DNA of 64,000 nucleotides from JANXLS01 sp038227045 (GTDB taxonomy: Bacteria; Planctomycetota; SZUA-567; H5-PLA8), in NCBI GenBank assembly GCA_038227045.1, contig JBBRQD010000001.1, positions 62,001 to 126,000 on the forward strand, read 5' to 3'. Below the pieces are notes generated by a model. The model did not search any database. It saw only the letters and a list, made by a program, of their open reading frames with translations, and was not told where the DNA came from. This document shows, piece after piece, positions 18,601 through 27,726 of this stretch. The translations under genes and the position numbers were made by a program. Numbering within the stretch: the first letter of the stretch is position 1; every line of letters starts with the position of its first letter.

Positions 18601-20797
18601 GGGCAATTACGTCATTCTGGGCGTCGCCAACGGTTCGTACACGCTCACCCCGGTGCTCGCCGGCGCGACATTCTCGCCGCCGACACTCGCCGCCACAGTC
18701 TCGTCCGCGAATGTCACAGGCAAAAATTTTACGGCGAACTACCCATTTACCATCACGACCACTTCGCCGCTTCCAGTGGGTGTCGTGGGCAGAGTGTACA
18801 GCCAGACGCTGAACGCCGTGGCCGGACAGACGCCGCTGACCTGGTCGATCGGCAACGGTTCGCTGCCGCCGGGCCTGGCCTTGAACGCGGCCGGATCGAT
18901 CGGCGGAACGCCCAACATGGCCGGAATCTATTCCTTTACGCTTACCGTTACCGACAGCACCAGCGCCTCGACATCCGCGCCGATGCAAGTGACGATCAAT
19001 CCGAAGCTCGCCGTGGCTACTACGGCGTTGCCGTCGGGAACGATGGGCACCGCTTATTCGAAAACAGTGACAGCCAGCGGCGGACTTCCCCCCTATCTCT
19101 TCTGGTGGGTTTCTTCGGGCACACTGCCCACTGGATTGAACCTCAGTTCCGCTGGCGTCATCAGCGGTACGCCGACGACCGCTGGCGTGAGCACCTTTAC
19201 GCTCACCATTGAAGACAGCGTTTATTCGACGGCTTCGAGTTCCTCGCTGACGCTGACGATCAACACCGGCCTGTCCGTCACAACCACAACGCTTCCACCC
19301 GGAACTGCCGGAGCCGCTTACACAGCGATCCTAGCCTCCACGGGCGGCACGTCGCCTGTGACTTGGTCCATCAGCGCTGGATCGTTGCCGGCGGGATTGA
19401 GCTTGAGCGCGGCGGGCGCGATCAGCGGCGCGGCAACTGCGGCCGGAGCGCCGTCGTTCACCGTCAAGGCCACGGATGCGGCGGGCGCCAGCGCGACCCA
19501 AGTCCTTTCGATAACCATCAATCCGGCGCTGGCGATCACAACGGCAACGGTGCCCAGCTTCAACGTGGGCGCGGCCTATTCGCAGCCGCTTGCAACCAGC
19601 GGCGGAACGGGTGCTGTTACCTTTTCCCTCGCATCCGGATTGCTGCCCGTCGGAATGACGTTGAGTTCCGCTGGCGTAATCAGCGGAACGAGCGCCAGCA
19701 ATACCACCGGGATATTCTCCGTGATCGCGACCGATAGCGTCGGCGCTGTCGCCACGAAGGCGTTTGTGTTGACCGGCGTGGGGCCGCTGACCATCGTTCC
19801 AGCCGCTCCAACCAGCGGCCAGATCAACACTCCCTACGCCTTCACATTTATTGAAACTGGCGGGACAACGCCACTCACATGGGTTCTGGGTAGCGGAACA
19901 TTGCCGGCCGGCGTAGCGTTGTCGGCAGGGGGGCTGTTGTTCGGAACGCCCACGAATGCCGGCGACTTCAATTTCACCGTCACGCTGAGCGATTCCGCGT
20001 CGAATACGACCTCCATGCCGGCGATGCTGACGATCGTCAATCTTCCGCCCGCGATCACCTCCGGCGCGACGGCGACGCCCGCCACGCAGATCGTCAATGC
20101 TAATGTCACCTTCACGGTCGGCGCTGTCGATCCCGAAGCTGCCGCGCTCACGTACAACTGGACATTCGGCGACTCGCAATCGGATACCGCCGCCAGTTCC
20201 GTCCACGCCTACGCGGTCGCGGGAACGTACACCGTCAACGTGGATGTCACGGACTTGGGCGGATTGACCGTCAGCAGCAGCACGATCGTGACCATCACCG
20301 ATCCGATTGGCGCAGGCGGCGGACCGGGAAGCGCGGGCAACCCGATTGTGATGACCGTCTCGAAAGTTCAAGGCGTCGTCAAGGCCGCCGGCGGACACGA
20401 TTCGATCTCAATCACCGGCAGCATTCCGGGCGTGCCGAAGGGTTTTGATCCGACTGGCAAAACGATGGTTGTCTCCGTTTCCGGCGCCTCAACGACATTC
20501 ACGCTGAAGAGCACCGGTCAGGCCAAGTCCAGCAACGGGATGGCCAAGCTACGCTTCAAGCCTGCACTGCGGGACAAGGTGCTGAAGAAGATGATCTTCC
20601 AGGGCGGCCCGGTCGCCTTCACGATCAAGCTGGCGAACGGAAACTGGGCCGCCGGATGGGGCATGGATCCAACCGCGGCTGCGACTGGAACGACGACCCT
20701 GACTTCCACGATCACGCTGGACGGCGTCGTCTACGCGGCGCCCACGACGGTGACCTATTCAACGAATCCGAAGAGCGGCGGGAAATTCAAGCATTGA
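15626..20797 (+). CDS. giant secreted zinc metalloprotease with PKD, carboxypeptidase-regulatory-like and Ig-like repeats
   Basis: A 1723-residue exported protein. Residues 8-28 are a signal anchor or signal peptide, then a Pro/Thr/Ala-rich linker. A short Cys motif at about 247-285 (RCPVSGIASREV ... IYLCCAGHIG) resembles YHS/TRASH metal-binding domains. The peptidase follows, with the extended zincin motif HELGHNFGLWH at 442-452 (ligands H442, H446, H452; catalytic E443), close to gametolysin/M11 or other metzincin-like peptidases. C-terminal are a PKD domain (about 631-720), four carboxypeptidase-regulatory-like domains (about 722-1038), five He_PIG-type repeats of about 85 residues (about 1042-1472, each with LPxGLxLxxxGxIxGTP), a second PKD (about 1475-1558) and an unassigned C-terminal domain (about 1560-1723). 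A good GGAGAGG box supports the ATG. Likely a surface or extracellular protease with adhesive stalk. Confidence 0.85.
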   Translation: MQNPRMRTCRVVAGVLIALLALIMLFSLRTPTSTPVVNAPPLPATALRTPTAPIVFTAPTAPIATTAPIAPTEPIRREIAIDMASFAAFDEWVQQLVTNPDQPMSPETLKSGLQRAQQRGVAMAQLIELDPKEALNRAVPYHVRSLLSPAIASELEQQIDGRGNLMVAVATDTHFTRSTVSRTAQVNGKNYKAYVYGERSGHRSGVGIPLHGIAIGNSLAVHESPLRVLAKGEIPNPKLPVLNEDLRCPVSGIASREVAVDAGGVIIYLCCAGHIGAIEKKLNAGETLKTAWGEVSANSGPLALSGPLASSWTTGTKSVLYIRVIYADDTVGTNPQDDASCNSMFNSGNTFFQQTSYGLTSMTWVLTPVITLPQPQSYYLTNGDSILYSHAVAAAKAAGYDNSTYDRECVRFNNGPGGYAGQAYVGSRGCWMKSSSAGVLCHELGHNFGLWHANYWNATADSIIGPGSNTEYGNPYDTMGSANAGAWQYNTYEKNLLSWLPDTAVSAFSGNGTYRIYPFDNYSLIGGNMYAVKVQRDATRWYWLDYRTLFTSNAWEMNGTEVLWSPWANSNNGSQILDTTPSTSQGLNDAAVTVGRTFADTNAHIYVTTIAKNATTPPSLDIVVNTGAFPGNHAPTLSVSASSTSVATGVIVNLTATASDSDGDTLAYYWDYGDGNFSTDNHPTESKSWGAVGDYRVHCIVSDMKGGTASASVIVKVGAPTKLRISGTVMLGGVGLGNVRISDGTINTYTDSDGTYTLVGEAAASKTISAVLFDDTFTPGFTNPVNIVGDTTGLDFTAVVNTHKVTGSVKDGTTGVSGVTVTDGTYSAVTDGSGNYSISGLPNGFYAFNAAKAGYQFQTVQPVEVLGADVTLNFTRLLYTVYGQITGGVTGAVVDIGDGVHTGTANGSGPFFYSLQVPPGTWNLKATLAGYAISPSNFTNPINVTTATLGNQNFTAVSGTTYSIAGTITAAGSPLPGVAVSNGAKSSTTDSLGNYVILGVANGSYTLTPVLAGATFSPPTLAATVSSANVTGKNFTANYPFTITTTSPLPVGVVGRVYSQTLNAVAGQTPLTWSIGNGSLPPGLALNAAGSIGGTPNMAGIYSFTLTVTDSTSASTSAPMQVTINPKLAVATTALPSGTMGTAYSKTVTASGGLPPYLFWWVSSGTLPTGLNLSSAGVISGTPTTAGVSTFTLTIEDSVYSTASSSSLTLTINTGLSVTTTTLPPGTAGAAYTAILASTGGTSPVTWSISAGSLPAGLSLSAAGAISGAATAAGAPSFTVKATDAAGASATQVLSITINPALAITTATVPSFNVGAAYSQPLATSGGTGAVTFSLASGLLPVGMTLSSAGVISGTSASNTTGIFSVIATDSVGAVATKAFVLTGVGPLTIVPAAPTSGQINTPYAFTFIETGGTTPLTWVLGSGTLPAGVALSAGGLLFGTPTNAGDFNFTVTLSDSASNTTSMPAMLTIVNLPPAITSGATATPATQIVNANVTFTVGAVDPEAAALTYNWTFGDSQSDTAASSVHAYAVAGTYTVNVDVTDLGGLTVSSSTIVTITDPIGAGGGPGSAGNPIVMTVSKVQGVVKAAGGHDSISITGSIPGVPKGFDPTGKTMVVSVSGASTTFTLKSTGQAKSSNGMAKLRFKPALRDKVLKKMIFQGGPVAFTIKLANGNWAAGWGMDPTAAATGTTTLTSTITLDGVVYAAPTTVTYSTNPKSGGKFKH

Positions 20798-20880
20798 TTT
20801 TCTCACGGATCGCGTTCCGGGTCGCAAACGTCTTTTCAACGTCCCCGCCAGTGTAGTGCGCACAGTTAATGCGACACCAT

Positions 20881-20897
20881 GCAGGTTGGAAGCCTGC
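20881..20897. repeat. short palindrome in an intergenic phrase
   Basis: GCAGG / CCTGC arms separated by 7 bases lie between the metalloprotease and the restriction-modification gene. The surrounding phrase (GGTTGGAAGCCTGCACCACA) has the look of a dispersed intergenic element; a related core occurs near 41045-41062. Confidence 0.3.
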
Positions 20898-21041
20898 ACC
20901 ACAATGCTGTCGCCGCCGAAATTGGCTTCCGCGTCACATTTCTAATTGCGCGCGCGCCCCGGATTTTCCTGCATTTTCGAGCGTCAAACGGTCCGCACCG
21001 CCATTGCAAATCTTCGGTGAAAAACCTATCATGTGTTTCTC

Positions 21042-24000
21042 ATGGCTGAAATGACCCCGCAAGCGTTTATCGAGAAATGGCACAAGTCGCGGTTGAAAGA
21101 ATCCGCTGCGTACAGCGAACATTTTTGCGACTTGTGCCACATGCTGGGGCAGCCCACGCCCGCCGAAGCCGATCCTAGCGGCGAATTTTTCACGTTTCAA
21201 AAAGGCGTCACCAAAAACGCCGCGGGCGCTGAAGTGTACGTGGATACGCTTTTTGGGGAGCGACCCGTCAAGGCCGCTCACGCGCAAGGTTTCGCTGACG
21301 TGTGGCTGAAGGGGCATTTTGCATGGGAATACAAGGGCAAGCTGAAGGACCTTGAAAAAGCCCGTGAACAGTTGCTTCAATACCTGGACGATTTGCAAAA
21401 CCCGCCGCTGCTGGTCGTGTGCGATTTCGAGCGCTTTGAAATCCACACGCGCTTCAATAACTGCGTGAAGACCGTGCACCGGTTCACGAATGAAGAAATC
21501 GGCACCGAAGCCGTGCAAAAAAAGTTGCGCGCGCTTTTTCAAAACATCGATTTCTTTAAGCCGACAAAAACGACGCACGCCGTTACCGAAGACGTGGCAA
21601 AGAATTTTGCGAAGCTGGCCGAACTCTTGCGCAATCAAAAAGTTGAACCGCATAACGCCGCGCATTTTCTTATGAAATTGTTGTTTTGCCTTTTTGCCGA
21701 AGACGTGGGATTGTTGCCGAACGAGATTTTCACGAAAATTGTCGGGAAGGCCGCGGGCCGTTTCGAAGGCGTGGAAAGTGCCGATGACGAAACACTGGCG
21801 TTGAAACCGCGCAAATCCGCCATGGATGCTGGCGACGATGATTTTCTTGGACGGAATTTGCGGCAACTGTTTCGCGCGATGAAAAAAGGCGGAGAGTTTT
21901 GGGGCGAAAGCGTCGATTTCTTTAACGGCGGGCTGTTCGATGACGACGACGTTTTCACCCTGGACGCCGAAGGCATCGAAGTTTTGTATTATTGCTGCAA
22001 GCAAGACTGGTCATCGGTTGAACCGTCGATATTCGGCACGCTCTTTGAACGCAGTTTGGACCCAACGAAACGCAGTCAATTGGGCGCGCATTATACATCG
22101 AAAGCGGATATTGAAACACTGGTTGAACCCGTACTCATGCAACCGTTGCGGCGCGAATGGGAAGCCGTTAAGAAGACCGCGGCCGGACAACTGAAGCGCC
22201 GCAACGAAGCCACGGGGAAAGGGCGCGAATATGCCCGCCGCGACGCGTTGCTTGAAAAGACGCTCAAAGATTTTGCTCACCGCTTATCGCAAGTTGCGGT
22301 GCTGGATCCGGCTTGCGGGAGCGGGAACTTTCTATACGTCTCTCTAAATCTGCTGAAGGAACTTGAAAAGGAAGTCGTCACGCTGGCCGCCAAGTGCGGG
22401 TACAACCTTTTCCGCTTCGTTTCCCCGGAGCAGCTTTTTGGAATCGAACTCAATCCCTACGCCGCGGAGCTGGCCCGGCTGGTCGTGTGGATTGGGCATA
22501 TTCAATGGGACAAAAACAACGGGCTTTATCGGCGTGAAGTGCCGATCTTGACGCCACTGAAGAACATCAAGGAAATGGATGCGATTTTGACGCAAAAGGA
22601 GGGAGTCGCTTCCGAACCGAGGTGGCCGGACTGCGAAGCGATCGTGGGCAATCCGCCCTTTTTAGGTGGAAATCGAATTCGCAAGCAGCTGGGCGACGCG
22701 TATGTAGACCGGTTATTCGGTGTTTACAAAGACCGCGTTTCGCCGCTCGCCGATCTTTGTTGTTATTGGTTTGAGCGCGCCCGACGGCAAATTGAAATGA
22801 AGAAGTGCAAACGCGCCGGCTTGCTGGCAACACAAGGGATACGCGGCGGAGCGAATCGGGAAGTTCTTAAGCGCATCAGGGAAACAGGAGATATTTTCTT
22901 TGCAATCAGCGACCGAAATTGGATTCTCGACGGCGCAACCGTTCACATTTCGATTGTAGGATTCGATGATGGCGACGATGACCATCGCGTTCTTGACGGC
23001 CAAATAGTCGCGAACATTAATGCTAACCTGACATCGAATGGAGATATTTCTGTCGCGGCTCTACTCAATTCAAACCAGGGCATTTGTTGTCGGGCTCCCG
23101 AAATGGGAGGCCGATTTCACGTAGAGAACCCCGATGCGATTAGGGCGTTGAAATTAAACAATCCAAACCGATTGCCCAATTCGGATGTTCTCCGGCCGTG
23201 GGGTAATGGCAACAATTTAATTCGAAAGCGGGTCGATCCCGGGTGGGTTGCCGATTATTATGGAGTTACCGATGAAGCCGCCGCCGCTCAATATAAATGG
23301 CCATTCGAGTATCTGGCCGAGCGGGTAAAGGGCACACGTGCGAAAAGTGCCGAATTGAGACAACGCGCGCTTTGGTGGTTATTTAGACGTAGCGGTGAGG
23401 AAATGCGATCAAGCACAAAATCGTTTGCTCGGATATTGGTAAATCCAAGAGTCTCAAAACACCGGATTTTCCTATGGGTTCCATCCGTCTTTATTGTGGA
23501 TGACTCGACTTACGTTTTCGCCCGTGACGATGATTATTTCTTAGGCGTGCTGCATTCCCGCGTGCATGAAGTTTGGAGCCGAATACAAGGCACGCAAGTC
23601 CGCGAGCGCGAAAGCGGCTTTCGCTACACGCCCACGTCATGCTTCGAAACCTTCCCCTTGCCGACGCCCACGCCAAAGCAAGAAAAGGCCATTGCCGCCG
23701 CCGCAAAGAACCTTGACGAGCGGCGGAACGCCTGGCTAAACCCGCCGGACTGGACGAAAGAAGAAGTGCTGACTTTTCCAGGAAGTGTCGCTGGCCCGTG
23801 GGCGCGTTACGTGACGAATCCGAACGCGGCCGGAATCGGCACCGTTCGCTACCCGCGCACCATCGCCGCCGATCCCGAAAGCGCCCGCAAGCTTACCAAG
23901 CGCACGCTCACGAACCTTTACAACGAGCGCCCGCCGTGGCTGGCCGAAGCCCACCGCACGCTTGACGAAGCCGTGAGCGCTGCTTACGGCTGGTCTGCCG

Positions 24001-24068
24001 ATCTGACCGACGAACAGATTTTGGAAAAGCTGCTGGCGTTGAACTTGGAACGCGCGAAAGAGCAATAA
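21042..24068 (+). CDS. MmeI-like single-chain type II restriction enzyme and adenine methyltransferase
   Basis: A 1008-residue fusion restriction-modification enzyme (type IIL/IIG, MmeI-like). The N-terminus carries the nuclease motif D-x9-E-x-K (D86, E96, K98, in ADVWLKGHFAWEYKGK), exactly the spacing of MmeI. A helical connector follows, then an N6-adenine methyltransferase with SAM motif DPACGSGN from D422 and catalytic motif NPPF from N537 (VGNPPFLGGNRIRKQLGD). The remaining C-terminal part should be the target recognition domain and a helical end. In this class one polypeptide cuts at a fixed distance and methylates one strand, so no separate methylase is needed, and none is nearby. An in-frame GTG at 21033 and ATG at 21051 are alternative starts. 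It sits alone between the metalloprotease and a kinase, as a mobile defence gene would. The recognition site cannot be read by eye. Confidence 0.92.
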   Translation: MAEMTPQAFIEKWHKSRLKESAAYSEHFCDLCHMLGQPTPAEADPSGEFFTFQKGVTKNAAGAEVYVDTLFGERPVKAAHAQGFADVWLKGHFAWEYKGKLKDLEKAREQLLQYLDDLQNPPLLVVCDFERFEIHTRFNNCVKTVHRFTNEEIGTEAVQKKLRALFQNIDFFKPTKTTHAVTEDVAKNFAKLAELLRNQKVEPHNAAHFLMKLLFCLFAEDVGLLPNEIFTKIVGKAAGRFEGVESADDETLALKPRKSAMDAGDDDFLGRNLRQLFRAMKKGGEFWGESVDFFNGGLFDDDDVFTLDAEGIEVLYYCCKQDWSSVEPSIFGTLFERSLDPTKRSQLGAHYTSKADIETLVEPVLMQPLRREWEAVKKTAAGQLKRRNEATGKGREYARRDALLEKTLKDFAHRLSQVAVLDPACGSGNFLYVSLNLLKELEKEVVTLAAKCGYNLFRFVSPEQLFGIELNPYAAELARLVVWIGHIQWDKNNGLYRREVPILTPLKNIKEMDAILTQKEGVASEPRWPDCEAIVGNPPFLGGNRIRKQLGDAYVDRLFGVYKDRVSPLADLCCYWFERARRQIEMKKCKRAGLLATQGIRGGANREVLKRIRETGDIFFAISDRNWILDGATVHISIVGFDDGDDDHRVLDGQIVANINANLTSNGDISVAALLNSNQGICCRAPEMGGRFHVENPDAIRALKLNNPNRLPNSDVLRPWGNGNNLIRKRVDPGWVADYYGVTDEAAAAQYKWPFEYLAERVKGTRAKSAELRQRALWWLFRRSGEEMRSSTKSFARILVNPRVSKHRIFLWVPSVFIVDDSTYVFARDDDYFLGVLHSRVHEVWSRIQGTQVRERESGFRYTPTSCFETFPLPTPTPKQEKAIAAAAKNLDERRNAWLNPPDWTKEEVLTFPGSVAGPWARYVTNPNAAGIGTVRYPRTIAADPESARKLTKRTLTNLYNERPPWLAEAHRTLDEAVSAAYGWSADLTDEQILEKLLALNLERAKEQ

Positions 24069-24147
24069 CGTCCTATTTTTCGATAGTTGCCGCGCGCATT
24101 TCAGCATTTACACTATTTGGCTTGAGCCTAAAATTGGCGAGCCTGCC

Positions 24148-26343
24148 ATGAATCAGCCCGCGCCGGACAACATAAACAACGCGCCCACCGACTTCCTGGC
24201 CACTCCGGCTCCGGATACGAACCCTCATTTGGAATCGATGGCGCGCGCATCGATGACCGGCGGCCTCGGCGCCAACTTGGGCACGATTCCGTCGTTGTCC
24301 GTGCCGCTGCAGGATCTCACCAGCGACATGCGGCTGCATGGCGCGCCGCGTGTCGACTACAATCAGGCGCAGGTTCCGTCGCTCGGGGGCATCCCGCTCG
24401 TCGCGAAAATCAGCCAGGGCGGCATGGGCGCGGTGTACTACGGCATTCATCCGCGGCTGCTAAAGGAAGTCGCCGTCAAAGTGCTGCACAGCCATCTCGC
24501 CGAACAAAATGCCGAGATGGTCGAACGCTTCTGCGCGGAGGCGCGGCTCGCGGCGCAGATTCAATCGCAGCATCTCGTCGGCGTGCTCGACGTCAATCGC
24601 GAATGCGGCATCTACTATTTCGTGATGGAGTTTGTCCGCGGCTGCACGGCTCAGAATTATCTCGAACGCGCCAAGCAGAGTGGCCAGCCCGCCGTTCCGG
24701 AGTCGTCCGCACTGGACATCTGTATCGCCGCATGCACGGGCCTGGCCGCGGCTCATGCGGAAAAGATCGTTCATCGGGATGTCAAGCCTGGCAATATTTT
24801 GATTCCGAAACACAAGGATTCCGACGCCCTGCGCTTCCGCGACGCCAAATTGGCGGACCTCGGTTTGGCGCGCAACGCCGACCTCGTGCAAGGTCTGACG
24901 GGCACGGGCGTGTTCATGGGCACGCCGGGATTCATGGCGCCCGAACAGGTGCTTGACATGAAGAAGTGCGGCGCGCCGGCCGATGTCTTCGGACTCGGCG
25001 CGACGTTGTTCGCGCTGCTTTCCGGGATGCCGCCGTTCAAAGGAGTTGTGTGGACCGATCCCGCCGATCCGATTCACAAATCGCGCCCGGATATTTCCGG
25101 CTGGACGGCCGCGCTGATCGACCGGTGTTTGCAGAAGTCGCCCAGAAAGCGCTATGCCGGCGCCGAGGCACTGCTCGCGGCGCTGATCGAATGCAGAGAA
25201 TCGCTGGGTACCGCCGCTCCGGTGGACTTCACTTTGCAAACCGTCACCGCTGAGCTGCCGCGCCGGATATCGACGCATCCCACTGTTTTCGACTCGGACT
25301 TTCGCGCGGAGACGCTGCGCTACGAAATACGCCAGGCGCTGTTCATCGCCATTCCGGAAGCGAAAGAAGCCAAGGCGCGGCAGGATTGGAACCTTATTGT
25401 CGAACTGCTGGAATCGCTCTGTGCCGATCCGGTCAACGCCGATCATCCGAGCAAAAAAATCGCCGATGGACTGCTGGCCAAGGCTCACGCGGAGTTAACG
25501 ACGACGCATTCGCTGAAGAAAGGCGACGAAATCAAGCGGGTCGAGAGTACGAAATCGATTGCCGCGCTGCCGGCCGAACACGCACGCCCGATCAGCGTCC
25601 GCGCATTGAAGGAACTTGTGCTGGAATTGAAAGGCGGCGCGAAACTGACGTTGATGCTCCTTCCCGCAGGTGAGTACATGATGGGCAGTCCCGAAACCGA
25701 ACAGGGGCGGAACAAGGACGAACTTCGCCACAAAGTTTCGATTGCGAAGCCGTTCTATATTGGAAAATTTCCAGTGACGCAGGAACAATACGATGCCGTC
25801 ATGGGCGAGAATCCGAGTCAATATAGAGGCGGTACGCTGCCGGTGGAAGGCGTCGCCTGGGACGACGGCGCGCGCTTTTGCGCAGCGGTGAGCGAACGGA
25901 CCGGCAAGAAACTGAGCCTGCCCTCCGAGGCGCAATGGGAATACGCCTGCCGCGCGGGAACGGCAACGCCGTTTCATTTTGGTACAACGCTTGGCACCGA
26001 TCTGTCGAACTACGACGGCCACTATGCCTACGGATTTGGCGTGCAGGGTCTCGATCGAAAAAAGACGACGCACGCCGGCACATTCAAGCCGAACGCATTT
26101 GGATTGTACGACGTGCATGGAAACGTGTGGGAATGGTGTCGCGATTTTTATCACGAACATTTCTACAAGAACGGCCCCGAAATCGATCCCAGTGGACCGG
26201 CCACGGGCAAAGCGCGCGTGCTGCGGGGCGGTTCGTGGCTGAATCCGCCCGCCGACTGCCGCTCGGCCAATCGCGGGCGACTCGCGCCGAATTATCGCGG
26301 GGCAAATGTAGGCTTCCGAGTGGCGATGGAGTCAGATGACTGA
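24148..26343 (+). CDS. serine/threonine protein kinase fused to an FGE-sulfatase-like domain
   Basis: A 731-residue protein. After about 75 disordered residues comes a Hanks-type kinase: Gly-rich loop ISQGGMGAVYYG, ATP-binding Lys111 (VAVKVL), catalytic loop HRDVKPGNIL with D211, DLG in place of DFG, and the APE-like motif GFMAPEQV. A linker of about 150 residues without any transmembrane helix leads to an FGE-sulfatase/SUMF1-like domain at about 500-729 (LLPAGEYMMGSPETEQ, LPSEAQWEYACRAG, HGNVWEWCRDFYHE, RVLRGGSW). It shares extended similarity with the FGE domain of the TIR fusion at 2223-4121. Because no membrane segment is seen, kinase and FGE domain are probably both cytoplasmic, with the FGE domain as ligand or scaffold module; this role is inference. 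No close cognate phosphatase is present. Confidence 0.9.
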   Translation: MNQPAPDNINNAPTDFLATPAPDTNPHLESMARASMTGGLGANLGTIPSLSVPLQDLTSDMRLHGAPRVDYNQAQVPSLGGIPLVAKISQGGMGAVYYGIHPRLLKEVAVKVLHSHLAEQNAEMVERFCAEARLAAQIQSQHLVGVLDVNRECGIYYFVMEFVRGCTAQNYLERAKQSGQPAVPESSALDICIAACTGLAAAHAEKIVHRDVKPGNILIPKHKDSDALRFRDAKLADLGLARNADLVQGLTGTGVFMGTPGFMAPEQVLDMKKCGAPADVFGLGATLFALLSGMPPFKGVVWTDPADPIHKSRPDISGWTAALIDRCLQKSPRKRYAGAEALLAALIECRESLGTAAPVDFTLQTVTAELPRRISTHPTVFDSDFRAETLRYEIRQALFIAIPEAKEAKARQDWNLIVELLESLCADPVNADHPSKKIADGLLAKAHAELTTTHSLKKGDEIKRVESTKSIAALPAEHARPISVRALKELVLELKGGAKLTLMLLPAGEYMMGSPETEQGRNKDELRHKVSIAKPFYIGKFPVTQEQYDAVMGENPSQYRGGTLPVEGVAWDDGARFCAAVSERTGKKLSLPSEAQWEYACRAGTATPFHFGTTLGTDLSNYDGHYAYGFGVQGLDRKKTTHAGTFKPNAFGLYDVHGNVWEWCRDFYHEHFYKNGPEIDPSGPATGKARVLRGGSWLNPPADCRSANRGRLAPNYRGANVGFRVAMESDD

Positions 26344-26565
26344 GCGGCGAAATTCCGGCGTCACGAAGCGCGCATGTAAAGAATCCGTTGTTTTCCGCGC
26401 GTATCTTGACGGCGTCACGAAAATGCCAGATAATCATCAGCGTCAAAACGCGGCCGGAAGGAAGGGTCTGCGCATTGTCCCAATATCTCGGATTTACCAA
26501 AGGTAAAGTTGCACGATTCGGGCTCTCGCCATGGCGTATTGCACTCGCAAATCGAGCTCTCGCTG

Positions 26566-27210
26566 ATGATTCCACGCATTAAAATCTGCGGCGTCAAACA
26601 TGCCGAGCACGTCATCACCGCGGTGCAAGGCGGCGCCACCGCCATCGGGTTGAATTTTGTTCCACCGAGTTCGCGCTATGTCGGCGGAGTGAAGGAGGCG
26701 TTGGAACTCATCCACGCATGCGCCAGCGTCCCTGTCGAATGGGCGGGCCTTTTTGTCAATCCGAATTTCGACGAACTGAAGGTGGTGCTGGCCGCAGTGG
26801 AGTTTCAAATCATTCAATTGCACGGCAGCGAATCGCCCGAATTCGTGCGGCGCGTTAAATCCCGCGCGCGCGGCGCAAAAGTCTGGAAAGCATTTCGGGT
26901 CGCAACGAAAGACGACCTGACGCCCATCGCGGATTACGACTGCGATGGCGTTGTGCTCGACTCCAAGGTGGCGGGCACATTTGGCGGAACCGGACAGGCG
27001 TTCGATTGGAACCTTCTGGAAGGCTTTCCGCGCAGCGTGCCCTTGATCCTCAGCGGCGGTCTCAATCCTGGCAACGTGGCCAACGCGATCGGCATCGTGA
27101 ATCCCGATTGGGTGGACGTCGCCAGCGGAGTCGAAAGCTCGCCCGGCGAGAAATGTTCGGAGAAGATTCTCCAGTTTATCAAAGAGGCGCAACGGGCAAG
27201 AGAAACATAA
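26566..27210 (+). CDS. trpF: phosphoribosylanthranilate isomerase
   Basis: A 214-residue TIM-barrel enzyme that isomerises N-(5-phosphoribosyl)anthranilate in tryptophan synthesis. The N-terminal motif RIKICGVK carries the catalytic Cys8; the mid-protein motif DGVVLDSKV carries the catalytic aspartate; GGTGQAFDW and ILSGGLNPGNV form the phosphate-binding region. Length matches the family (about 200-215). The ATG at 26566 fits the family start; the frame extends 19 codons upstream without support. It is isolated: no other trp gene is adjacent, which is common for trpF. 26344-26565, upstream, holds no recognised feature. Confidence 0.95.
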   Translation: MIPRIKICGVKHAEHVITAVQGGATAIGLNFVPPSSRYVGGVKEALELIHACASVPVEWAGLFVNPNFDELKVVLAAVEFQIIQLHGSESPEFVRRVKSRARGAKVWKAFRVATKDDLTPIADYDCDGVVLDSKVAGTFGGTGQAFDWNLLEGFPRSVPLILSGGLNPGNVANAIGIVNPDWVDVASGVESSPGEKCSEKILQFIKEAQRARET

Positions 27211-27248
27211 GTCAATCGAACCGGATTTTTCAGACTTAATCGTCTGCT

Positions 27249-27713
27249 TCAGCGCCCAAAAAGCCGCATACGCGTCTCCGTCGCCAACTCATCGCAGCGC
27301 TCGTTCTCCGCGTGTCCGGCGTGACCCTTCGTCCATTCCCACGTGACCCGATGCGTCGCGATCAGGGCGTCCAGTTCCACCCATAAATCCTTGTTTTTGA
27401 CCGGCTCTTTGGCTGCTGTCTTCCAGCCGTTTCGTTTCCAGTTATCGATCCATTTCTGGCGAAACGCGTTGGCCAGATACTCGCTGTCCGTCACGATCCG
27501 CACATCGCAGGGCGTCTTCAATTCTTCCAACGCGCGCGTGACGGCCGTCAATTCCATGCGGTTGTTGGTCGTCTCGCGCTCGCCGCCGGTCAGTTCCTTT
27601 TCTTTATCGCCATAGCGCAAAATCGCCGCCCATGCACCCACCCCGGGATTGGGTTTGCATCCGCCGTCGCAGAAAATCATCACGCTGGGACGTGCCGCGG
27701 CATTGGTCGTCAT
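27249..27713 (-). CDS. rnhA: ribonuclease HI
   Basis: A 154-residue RNase H that removes the RNA strand of RNA-DNA hybrids. The four acidic active-site residues are visible: D16 (FCDGG), E54 (RMEL), D76 (VTDSEY) and D141 (NERCDELA), with the flexible His loop at GHAGH (131-134). The WKRNGWKTAAKEPVKNKDLW segment is the basic handle of the bacterial type. It follows the carbonic anhydrase gene on the same strand across an inverted repeat and converges with trpF. Confidence 0.97.
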   Translation of the reverse strand: MTTNAAARPSVMIFCDGGCKPNPGVGAWAAILRYGDKEKELTGGERETTNNRMELTAVTRALEELKTPCDVRIVTDSEYLANAFRQKWIDNWKRNGWKTAAKEPVKNKDLWVELDALIATHRVTWEWTKGHAGHAENERCDELATETRMRLFGR

Positions 27714-27726
27714 GTCGTTTCCTTTG

